Assembly: GCF_020381325.1 (NCBI RefSeq)
Contig: NZ_JAGSPI010000006.1
Span: 1-64,000 of the forward strand
Reading direction: 5' to 3'
Origin: Providencia vermicola
GTDB lineage: Bacteria > Pseudomonadota > Gammaproteobacteria > Enterobacterales > Enterobacteriaceae
DNA: 64,000 nt
Below the pieces are notes generated by a model. The model ran no database searches. It had not been told where the DNA came from and worked only from the letters and a program-made list of their open reading frames with translations. Below are positions 30,219 to 37,636 of this stretch, in pieces. Position 1 is the stretch's first letter. The number at the start of each line of letters is the position of its first letter. Made by a program: the position numbers and the translations under genes.

Positions 30219-31574
30219 ATGTTTATATATAATTCGCTGATTGAACTAGACTCAAAGTTTGTTTCATCATTTCATGTGTTACCGATACAGAATATTAATG
30301 CAATAAGAAGTGATTTTTATTTTGAGAAATACAAGAGTTTTTTGGATAATTTTTCATGTTTTGAAAAAACAGTCACCCAGCCATTTTTTGATTCTTTAGT
30401 TTACCCAAAAAATCAAATTAATAATGCTATGGATATTGCTCGTGAAATATTTAAAAGTGACCTTACCTTATTCACAACATCTGGATCTACTATTTCTAAT
30501 CAAATAGCAATAAGCTCACTACCTATAAAATCTAAAATTTTAGTTCAGAAAAGCGTTCATCAGAGTATTCATTTTTTTTTAAAAATGACAGGTAAAAATT
30601 TCACTTATATTGATGAGAGTGAATTGTGTCAAGATAGGGCGATGACAATTATAAATTTAAATAAATTAAGTTCTTTGATAAATGAAGATATTGATACATT
30701 AATTCTAAATAGCCAGTCGTATGAAGGAATTATGCTAGATTTAGAACCATTGTTAACAAATATTTTATCAAAAAATAGTAAAATTAAAAATATTATTATT
30801 GATGAGGCATGGGGGGGCTGGACATATTTTAGTCAAGAGATGCATGATAAAAGTGCATTGGTTGTTGCTAAAAATTTAAGCAATAAATATAGGGTGAATT
30901 TTATTATTATTCAATCAGCTCATAAGTCATTTTTTAGTCTCAGGCAGTCAGGATTAATACATGTTTTTGGTAATAGTGAGATTATTAATTCTATAAAGAC
31001 ATCGCATTTTAAATTACATACTACATCCCCTAGCTATCCAATATTAGCTAGTATCGAATTAGGAATTAATCATGCTAGAGATGAAGGGAAATGGCATTCT
31101 AAAAATGCTATAGAATTGGTAAGGAGTTTTAGAGTTTTCATAGAAGAAAAACTTAGTGCATTTAATGTGGATGATATACCAAGTAGTAATGGTTATTATT
31201 TTTTTGACCCAAATAAAATCTGGTTGAAATGTAATGGAATTTCAGGAAAGGAATTGAGGGATATTTTATTTAATAAATATGGCATTTATGTAAGTAGATA
31301 TTCCAGTAAACACATATTAATAAACTTTCATTATGGCGTGACAAATGTTTGTTTAAACTCATTAATGGAATCGCTAGCAAATATTGAAGTTAATATAAAT
31401 GCAAGCAATTCAAACTTAAAGGAAAACTCCGTAAGTGATTGTTATGTTATTCCTTACCCTCCTGGTGTACCTATTGTGTTTCCAGGGCAAAGTATTTCAA
31501 GTTTAGATTTGGAAAAAATAAATAAACATAAAAATGATAATACGTCTGTGATATATGTTAAGGAAGCTATATGA
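30219..31574 (+). CDS. Orn/Lys/Arg decarboxylase-like PLP enzyme (short form)
   Basis: A 451-residue fold-type I PLP protein related to the Orn/Lys/Arg decarboxylase family. Landmarks are TTSGSTISNQ (residues 86-95, phosphate loop), HQSIHFFL (His114, cofactor stacking), IIDEAWGGW (Asp195), QSAHKSF (Lys236, Schiff-base lysine), TTSPSYPILAS (268-278) and PYPPGVPIVFPGQ (412-424). It lacks the N-terminal wing domain of CadA or SpeF, so it is of the short type. Substrate and even decarboxylation remain unproven. No clear ribosome binding site precedes the ATG. Its stop overlaps the next gene (ATGA), so it is likely coupled to the adenylation-transporter fusion. Very AT-rich. Confidence 0.75.
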   Translation: MFIYNSLIELDSKFVSSFHVLPIQNINAIRSDFYFEKYKSFLDNFSCFEKTVTQPFFDSLVYPKNQINNAMDIAREIFKSDLTLFTTSGSTISNQIAISSLPIKSKILVQKSVHQSIHFFLKMTGKNFTYIDESELCQDRAMTIINLNKLSSLINEDIDTLILNSQSYEGIMLDLEPLLTNILSKNSKIKNIIIDEAWGGWTYFSQEMHDKSALVVAKNLSNKYRVNFIIIQSAHKSFFSLRQSGLIHVFGNSEIINSIKTSHFKLHTTSPSYPILASIELGINHARDEGKWHSKNAIELVRSFRVFIEEKLSAFNVDDIPSSNGYYFFDPNKIWLKCNGISGKELRDILFNKYGIYVSRYSSKHILINFHYGVTNVCLNSLMESLANIEVNINASNSNLKENSVSDCYVIPYPPGVPIVFPGQSISSLDLEKINKHKNDNTSVIYVKEAI

Positions 31575-34009
31575 TCCCATTAAAAAGAATAAAGGAAATT
31601 AAAGTATCAAGGAAAAACCATCATGCTTTAATTGATAATGATGTGAGAATAACATGGAGTGAACTTGAAGAGCAAGTTTCTATAGTTTTGGCTAATATTG
31701 TTAATATGACTGATATTTTAAAACTAAAAAGTGTTTGTTATATATCACCAAATAGATATGAGCTTATACATCTTGCTGCTGTATTTGCTACCCTAAAGGT
31801 TCCTTTCATTGGAATTGATTACACTCAAAATAATAATAATATAGAAAGCATGCTTGAGGCTTGTGAGTGCTCAATTCTTGTTATATCATCATCATTCTGT
31901 GTGAAAAATAATATAAATTTAAGTGGGCACTCAATTAATCGAGGTTTAATTGACTTAGATTGTCTTTATGAAAGCACATTAAATTATAACTTATTATTAG
32001 AAGATCATGGGTTTTCTTTTGAAGAAAGAGATTATTCTAGACCATTTAATGCTATTTCTTTTACTTCAGGTACGTCAGGGGTACCAAAAGCAGCTATTCG
32101 AAGTCGCTCATTTGATTTAAGACGTTTCTCTTATTTTACTTTAAAGTATGGCTTTAATTCTAAAGATCGACATTTACTTGCTATGCCTCTATATCATGCT
32201 GCAGGTAATGGATGGAGCCGTTTATTTATGAGTTTAGGAGCAACATTAGTGATTGCAGATCCATCTAAGACAGATAAGATTGCATCATTAATTATAAATG
32301 AGCAGATAACGACCTCAGCAATGACTCCTACAATATTAAAATCAGCTGTTAGCGATTACAAGAAATCTGGGGTTAATTGTAACCAACTTGATTTCATTCT
32401 TATAGGTGGGAAGCATTTAACTACAGAAACAAAAGTTGAAGCAATTAGTACTCTTGGACCCGTTGTTTATGAATATTATGGTACGACTGAAACTGGTGTT
32501 AATACAATAGCGGAACCTGAAGATCTATTAAGTAAACCCGCTAGTGTTGGCAAGCCATATGATGGAAATAAAATTATCATTTTAGATAAAAATAATAATG
32601 TACTTAATCCATATTCAAAGGGTAGAGTTGCTATTCATAGCTACATGAATATGGACGATTATAAAGCTTCAAATAAGCAATGCTTTTTACATAATAAAGT
32701 AGAATATTTGATAACACCTGAAACTGGCTATATTGATGAGCAAGGATATTTATTTTTATCAAATAGAACACAAGGTGAAACAAGCCATGATCTCTATTCA
32801 ATTCAAAATGAAATTGAACATATTAATTGCGTATCTGATTGTGCTGTAATTCCTGATGAAAGTAAATCAGGCTATTTTATTTGTGTTTATGTTTTAGATG
32901 ATGGTGAGTTTTTTAATATACCAGATATTGAAGATGATATTAAAATGATTCTTAAAAAGAATAAAGTGAAAATATCTATTATTAAAAAAATAGATAAGGT
33001 TCCGTATTCGCCATCAGGAAAAGTTATCAATAAAGAGCTAATCAATAAGTTAAAAGATACCGTTGTGGTTAATAGCGATAATAATGTAAGTTTTAAATCT
33101 AATTCATTTTTTAAATTTATTATTGGTATTATATTATTAATACTTACAGCCGCATCATGGGGGGCTATGTTTCCTATTACCAAAAATGCTCTAAAATATA
33201 CAGATGCAGTTAATATTACATTGATTCGTTATGGTATTGCATCATTAATATTTATTGTGATTTTATTATTTAAAGAGGGGATAAAGTCTATCATTCCAGA
33301 TAAAAATTTTTGGAAGCTTTGGTTTTTTGGAACTCTTGGATTTGCTGGATTTAGTATTTTAGCCTTTGCAGGGTTATCGATGACAAAAGCGGAACATGGG
33401 GCTATAATCATGGCTCTTATGCCACTATTGACAGCAATAATGTTATGGGTATTAAAAAATAAAAAACCTCACAAAATTACAATAGTATCGATATTACTAG
33501 CTTTTTTTGGGGTTTTTCTAGTTATAACTAAAGGAAGTTTATCTAGTATTTCCGATGGTAATTTATTTGCTGGGATAATAATTTTATTGGGTGCATTTTG
33601 TTGGGTTACTTATACTATTGGTGCTAGTTATATTAATGGGTATTCTGTACTTCGCTATACATCTTTATCCTGCTTTTTAGGTGCTATTTCAATTTTTATA
33701 ATTGCAATGATATTATACTACTTCCGTATTATAGATATACCTAATTTAAATGTTGTTTATGAAATTAAATATGAATTGATTTACTTGATTGTTATTGCGG
33801 GGGTTTTTGCTGTATTCGCATGGAATAAAGGTATTGAAATTTTAGGTCCTGTTAATGGTGTTTTGTTTATCAATTTAGTACCTGTGACAGCATTTATTAT
33901 AGGGCTTACTAATGGTGTTATATTCACTAGCATTGAAATTATTGGTATGTTACTTACAATATTTGCAATTATATTTAATAATCTAGCTATTAGGTTGTTA
34001 AATAAATAA
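31571..34009 (+). CDS. AMP-binding (adenylation) domain fused to EamA/DMT transporter
   Basis: An 812-residue two-part protein. Residues 1-500 form an ANL-superfamily adenylation domain: FTSGTSGVPK (164-173, P-loop-like A3), YYGTTETG (302-309, A5) and SPSGK (480-484, A10 lysine). The A7 motif reads TPETGYIDEQGY, where TGD is usual, and the A8 hinge (NRTQGETSHDLYSIQNEIE) lacks the normal GR.D..K..G pattern. Residues 514-812 contain about ten hydrophobic helices of a DMT/EamA exporter, beginning AASWGAMFPITKNAL. The reading frame is unbroken across the joint. It overlaps the decarboxylase-like gene by four bases. I infer activation of a small acid linked to export; no carrier-protein gene is nearby. 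Confidence 0.8.
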   Translation: MIPLKRIKEIKVSRKNHHALIDNDVRITWSELEEQVSIVLANIVNMTDILKLKSVCYISPNRYELIHLAAVFATLKVPFIGIDYTQNNNNIESMLEACECSILVISSSFCVKNNINLSGHSINRGLIDLDCLYESTLNYNLLLEDHGFSFEERDYSRPFNAISFTSGTSGVPKAAIRSRSFDLRRFSYFTLKYGFNSKDRHLLAMPLYHAAGNGWSRLFMSLGATLVIADPSKTDKIASLIINEQITTSAMTPTILKSAVSDYKKSGVNCNQLDFILIGGKHLTTETKVEAISTLGPVVYEYYGTTETGVNTIAEPEDLLSKPASVGKPYDGNKIIILDKNNNVLNPYSKGRVAIHSYMNMDDYKASNKQCFLHNKVEYLITPETGYIDEQGYLFLSNRTQGETSHDLYSIQNEIEHINCVSDCAVIPDESKSGYFICVYVLDDGEFFNIPDIEDDIKMILKKNKVKISIIKKIDKVPYSPSGKVINKELINKLKDTVVVNSDNNVSFKSNSFFKFIIGIILLILTAASWGAMFPITKNALKYTDAVNITLIRYGIASLIFIVILLFKEGIKSIIPDKNFWKLWFFGTLGFAGFSILAFAGLSMTKAEHGAIIMALMPLLTAIMLWVLKNKKPHKITIVSILLAFFGVFLVITKGSLSSISDGNLFAGIIILLGAFCWVTYTIGASYINGYSVLRYTSLSCFLGAISIFIIAMILYYFRIIDIPNLNVVYEIKYELIYLIVIAGVFAVFAWNKGIEILGPVNGVLFINLVPVTAFIIGLTNGVIFTSIEIIGMLLTIFAIIFNNLAIRLLNK

Positions 34010-34040
34010 TTTTAATTCTAGCTATTGTAATCATCTATAT

Positions 34041-34074
34041 AAATGGCACTTATTTATTTCATAGTGCCATTTTC
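34041..34074 (+). terminator. Intrinsic terminator after the fusion gene
   Basis: The stem AAATGGCACT / AGTGCCATTT has an 11-base loop and ends in T residues, 31 bases after the stop codon. It closes the decarboxylase-fusion operon. Confidence 0.75.
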
Positions 34075-34162
34075 TAACTATTCTTAAACCTTTCGCAATT
34101 AATAGCTCTATATGCCAATAGGCTTTAGTTATTTGTCTTATTTACAGTAATTTCTCTGCTAA

Positions 34163-34707
34163 TATGTATTGCTATTCGGCAGCCGTTATTTTGAGGTGAG
34201 CACAGGATTTCAATATTTACCCAGTAAGATGAAATGGGCATGTTTAGCCAACGGGTACAATTATGATATTAAAGGCTGTCAGTTGGCTATTCTAGAGCAA
34301 GAATTCAAGAAATATGGCATTATACCTTAAAGGCTGATTCGTTAAGGTTATTAAAGAAAGCTCATCAAGATGGAGATCAATATGCATATGATCGTGAAGC
34401 TAAAAGCTTATGTAGTAATTTACGTATTATCGTAGAGAGATGTGTAGAAACGATCTTGCTGGATGAAGTCGTGGTAAGATTTCGTCGTAGTGTGATGACA
34501 GGAAATAAGCTTATGAAACTTGTTAAAATAACACCAGCTGATTGTCAACTGATTGACGATTTAATGACTCGTTACTCTGTTTATGAACATTCTCAACCAA
34601 ATGAGCTTCCCGACACTCTTCCAGAACTTTCTGATATAGAGAATGATTTAGATAGTTTAATCAATTGGATTGAACAATTTTCAACTAGAAGCATTCCTGT
34701 AACTTAA
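34163..34707 (+). pseudogene. C-terminal remnant of a larger gene, frameshifted
   Basis: Two overlapping plus-strand frames read as one protein broken by a frameshift near 34290-34330. The first gives SRYFEVSTGFQYLPSKMKW, then NGYNYDIKGCQLAILEQEF, and stops at 34330. The second gives IWHYTLKADSLRLLKKAHQD, then LCSNLRIIVERCVETILLDE and MTRYSVYEHSQPNELPD to the stop at 34707. The second part resembles the C-terminal end of AAA-type ATPases found on genomic islands, but the ATPase core is absent, so the family name is tentative. A short start at TTG 34456 could be called by gene finders but is probably not a real start. Confidence 0.6.
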
Positions 34708-34723
34708 TTTTAGTTCGCTATAT

Positions 34724-34759
34724 AAATAGTGTTGATATTTACCGTTATTAACACTATTT
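34724..34759 (+). terminator. Hairpin after the remnant gene
   Basis: The stem AAATAGTGTT / AACACTATTT has a 16-base loop and is followed by an AT-rich tract. It probably terminated the decayed gene upstream. Confidence 0.5.
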
Positions 34760-34948
34760 AATATTTTCCTATAAGAACATATTAAATTTTAGTGTGACTA
34801 TGTATTACCTTGATTAGTTGGTACAGGATTACATGCTGTAGTTTGGGTCTCAAAAAATAGGTCTGTGTAATACAGCTTAGATGTAGTGTTTGTAGTTTGT
34901 ATGGTTATTGATATTATGGAACAGCGATTATATTTTATGAGGGTTAAA

Positions 34949-35119
34949 ATGGAAAGTAATAAAAATGTTGAAATAACATATATAAAACCAACACGTATTC
35001 AAATTATTCGTGCAGTGACAACGTCTACAGCGATTGAAATAGGGCAGGAGCCTCGTCGTCTTGAGGAAGAATTGAAAACGAAACGTGAAAAGTTTGGACA
35101 TTTGAAATTAGCAATTTAA
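34949..35119 (+). CDS. Small hypothetical protein (56 aa)
   Basis: A 56-residue, soluble, charged protein with a basic C-terminal helix rich in Glu, Lys and Arg (RRLEEELKTKREKFGHLK). The ATG at 34949 has GAGGG before it. No family is recognised. It lies alone between the gene remnant and the next orphan gene, in an AT-rich stretch. Confidence 0.45.
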   Translation: MESNKNVEITYIKPTRIQIIRAVTTSTAIEIGQEPRRLEEELKTKREKFGHLKLAI

Positions 35120-35325
35120 TTTTTTTTTAAAGCTTCGTTAATCCAATATTTCATTGGTTCATAGTTTAGTGGTTGCAGGACATTTTTTACTGCCGTCGAG
35201 TAAGCGCGAAAATAGCCCATTTCTTTCTCTAATTTAGCCTTGATTAAAAAGCTGTTTGAGCTTGTTCCAAACGAATTAAAATCATAACTTGAATGGACGG
35301 GACCATTGTGAGTTAAAACGAGAGG
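35116..35325 (-). pseudogene. Minus-strand protein fragment (70 codons)
   Basis: An open frame between stops reads on the minus strand as LVLTHNGPVHSSYDFNSFG, then FLIKAKLEKEMGYFRAYSTA, then NYEPMKYWINEALKKN and stop. The composition looks like a real C-terminal end rather than noise, but there is no start near its 5' side; the only ATG is internal. It may be the tail of a lost gene. I cannot name a family. Confidence 0.35.
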
Positions 35326-35333
35326 TTAATAAT

Positions 35334-35678
35334 ATGGCGTTTATCGATCTCCCTGATGAAATTGATTTTTTAAGTTTTTTTGAAAGTGAGCCTATCCATC
35401 GAAATATTGAAGATGCAGTGACATTTGGCTATGAATTCAAACAGGGGAATATTCGTCTATTATTCTACTTTACGGCTTATGAAGGCTGTGTCTCCTTGAT
35501 ATTAAAGCAAGAAGATACGGACTTGCTTTCATTATATTTGAGTGAAATAACAAAAATTTCAATTACTGAGGATGAACGCGCATTGATCATTTGGCCAAAA
35601 GCGAATAGTGCCGAAAATAATTATTATGTGCAAGTTAGGCCAACAATTCTAATTAATAATAAAGGATATACTGGATAA
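35334..35678 (+). CDS. Hypothetical small acidic protein (114 aa)
   Basis: A 114-residue soluble acidic protein without signal peptide. It starts FIDLPDEIDFLSFFESEP and contains the strand-rich segment NIRLLFYFTAYEGCVSLILK. The ATG at 35334 has GAGG about eight bases upstream. Size, acidity and the isolated place beside a fragment on the opposite strand are reminiscent of orphan immunity proteins of contact toxins, but no such family is recognised. A terminator follows. Confidence 0.55.
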   Translation: MAFIDLPDEIDFLSFFESEPIHRNIEDAVTFGYEFKQGNIRLLFYFTAYEGCVSLILKQEDTDLLSLYLSEITKISITEDERALIIWPKANSAENNYYVQVRPTILINNKGYTG

Positions 35679-35707
35679 TAATGTCTGTATTGTTGATTTT
35701 GTGAAAA

Positions 35708-35737
35708 AACGCCCCTTAATTTAAGAGGCATTTTTTT
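35708..35737. terminator. Bidirectional terminator
   Basis: The stem ACGCCCCTT / AAGAGGCAT (one mismatch) is flanked by A residues on the left and seven T on the right. It lies between the convergent orphan gene and the first cytochrome gene. Confidence 0.7.
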
Positions 35738-35738
35738 G

Positions 35739-37058
35739 TTATTGCATCGATTTTTTCAGTTTTTCAACTTGTTCGGCGGTAACGGGCTTGCCTTGGCCAC
35801 CCCATTCGGCGCGTGCCCATGAAAGCAAATCAGCGATTTCTTTTGGGTCTAAATCATCGGCAAAGCTTGGCATGGCGTACATGCGTTGCCCATTGGGGAA
35901 TGTGGTTGTCGGGATACCTGTTAATACGACGCTGATAAAGGTTTCAGGGCTATCCATGGCTAAAATAGCATTGCCCTTTAAAGCTGGAATACCATTCGGT
36001 ACGCCTTCACCTGTAATGCCGTGGCAACCTGCGCAAGTGGACATATACATCAAACGACCCGTTTCCATTGTTGCGCCAATATCCGCGGTAGACTGGTTAC
36101 TGGCTTCTGGTAATGGAGCGGGGGGAGCTTTAGCGCCTAATACCTTTCCTTGCTTGTCCGTCATTAAGTAAATCGCCATGTCATCCACATCGCTTTTTTT
36201 CATTTGGCTAGTGGAAAAATGAGTCACAGTGCTCATATCTGCAAATGCAGAGCCTTGAGGTGCATTACCCGTCAGTAGAAACTGGCTTAAAGACGCGGTG
36301 TCATAGCCATGTTTAGATAACGCTTGTGCTGTGATATCTGGGATTGCGAGACCTGCTTCTTCCCCCCCTTGTAATGAGCGAGAAAATTCAACACCCATCA
36401 TAAAGTTACGTGGAGAATGGCAGGCACCGCAATGGGCGAGACCTTCCACAATATAAGCGCCTCGATTCCATTGCTCAGAGCGTTGAGGATCATGTGGGGC
36501 ATTTTGTTTTGGGAAATTAAGCAATGTCCAAAAATTCATAAATGGACGGACAGGTAAAACAAATACCCCCGTATTTTCTTTATTGGGGACGGCCATCGGT
36601 GGCAACGTCATGACATACGCATACAGGGCATCAATATCTTCTGAGGTTGTCATATGTGTGAAAACAAACGGCATTGCAGGGTAGAGGTTGCCCCTTTCTT
36701 TGCCAATGCCATCTTTGAGCGCACGATGGAAATCGGCCCGCGTATAGTTACCGATACCGAATTGTTTATCTGGGGTGATATTAGTGGAATAAATGGTACC
36801 AAACGGTGTTCCGATAGCCCGTCCGCCAGCGGCTAGAGGCCCCTCAGGTAATGAGTGGCAACCAAAACAATCCCCTGCAATAGCCAGTTCTTGCCCGCGA
36901 GGTATTAACCTTGCGACTTCTTCTGAGGTGAGCGGTTTGTCTAAGTCAGGGCCAATGCTGGAGGTATGAAATGCACCAAATAGGATTGCAAGCATCAGTG
37001 CAACAAATAGTAGAATGATGATATAGAGCGTTTTACGTATAGAACGAGAGTTAGTCAT
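35739..37058 (-). CDS. Tri-haem cytochrome c subunit of molybdenum hydroxylase, copy 1
   Basis: A 439-residue protein with one N-terminal membrane helix (about residues 10-30) and three CxxCH haem sites: CFGCH (64-68), CGACH (210-214) and CAGCH (342-346). This is the architecture of the membrane cytochrome subunit of alcohol/aldehyde dehydrogenases and of isoquinoline or nicotinate oxidoreductases. It would take electrons from the Fe-S subunit in the periplasm and pass them to the quinone pool or a terminal oxidase. It is the last gene of a three-gene minus-strand operon, 11 bases after the Fe-S subunit. A paralogue is at 40975-42210. Confidence 0.88.
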   Translation of the reverse strand: MTNSRSIRKTLYIIILLFVALMLAILFGAFHTSSIGPDLDKPLTSEEVARLIPRGQELAIAGDCFGCHSLPEGPLAAGGRAIGTPFGTIYSTNITPDKQFGIGNYTRADFHRALKDGIGKERGNLYPAMPFVFTHMTTSEDIDALYAYVMTLPPMAVPNKENTGVFVLPVRPFMNFWTLLNFPKQNAPHDPQRSEQWNRGAYIVEGLAHCGACHSPRNFMMGVEFSRSLQGGEEAGLAIPDITAQALSKHGYDTASLSQFLLTGNAPQGSAFADMSTVTHFSTSQMKKSDVDDMAIYLMTDKQGKVLGAKAPPAPLPEASNQSTADIGATMETGRLMYMSTCAGCHGITGEGVPNGIPALKGNAILAMDSPETFISVVLTGIPTTTFPNGQRMYAMPSFADDLDPKEIADLLSWARAEWGGQGKPVTAEQVEKLKKSMQ

Positions 37059-37069
37059 CGTCGTTCTCC

Positions 37070-37636
37070 TTAATCAATTACGCAGCCAGGAGTGTCGAGG
37101 GCGACTTTTCTCACAGCTTCGTAGTAACGCACATACCCAGTGCAGCGGCAAATATGCTCATTTAGCGCCTCTTCAATGGCCTGTTCAAGGTTAACCCGTT
37201 TGACTGGATTTTTTTTGAGTTTATCGAGGAACACTGTGGCTCCTGTGACAAAACCTGGTGCGCAATAGCCACATTGGAAAGAGAAGTTTTCGATAAACGC
37301 TTGTTGGATAGGGGTCAATTCGACAACGTTTCCTTGTTCATCCAGTTTTGCTTGCCCTTCGATAGTGACAATATTTTTGTTATTAAAATAGTGTGCGCCA
37401 AAAATACAGGTACGGCTTTCAACGGTAGTGCCATCAGGTTGAATTTCCATGATGGTGCAGGCGTGGCAAATCCCCTGTCCGCAACCAAAGTGAGTTCCTG
37501 TTAGGTCGAGATATTCATGAAGGAACTCAATCATTGGCATCCCAACAGGGACGTCAACAGGGCCAATTTTTTGACCATTGATGGTTAAGGTTAATGGCTT
37601 GCGCTCAATAATCGGAACGGCATTTTTGATATTCAT
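37070..37636 (-). CDS. [2Fe-2S] subunit of molybdenum hydroxylase, copy 1
   Basis: A 188-residue protein of the xanthine-oxidase-type small subunit. The plant-ferredoxin-like cluster is held by Cys52, 57, 60 and 77 (GCGQGICHAC), and the second cluster by Cys122, 125, 163 and 165 (QCGYCAPGFV, HICRCTGYVR). It has no signal of its own, so it would be carried through the Tat system together with the large subunit, as is usual for such complexes. It overlaps the large-subunit gene by four bases. Confidence 0.9.
   Translation of the reverse strand: MNIKNAVPIIERKPLTLTINGQKIGPVDVPVGMPMIEFLHEYLDLTGTHFGCGQGICHACTIMEIQPDGTTVESRTCIFGAHYFNNKNIVTIEGQAKLDEQGNVVELTPIQQAFIENFSFQCGYCAPGFVTGATVFLDKLKKNPVKRVNLEQAIEEALNEHICRCTGYVRYYEAVRKVALDTPGCVID

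Noticed and set aside
34456-34707. Small complete protein starting at TTG 34456
   Set aside because: The same frame is protein-like well upstream of this codon and no ribosome binding site is present, so it is the tail of a broken gene.
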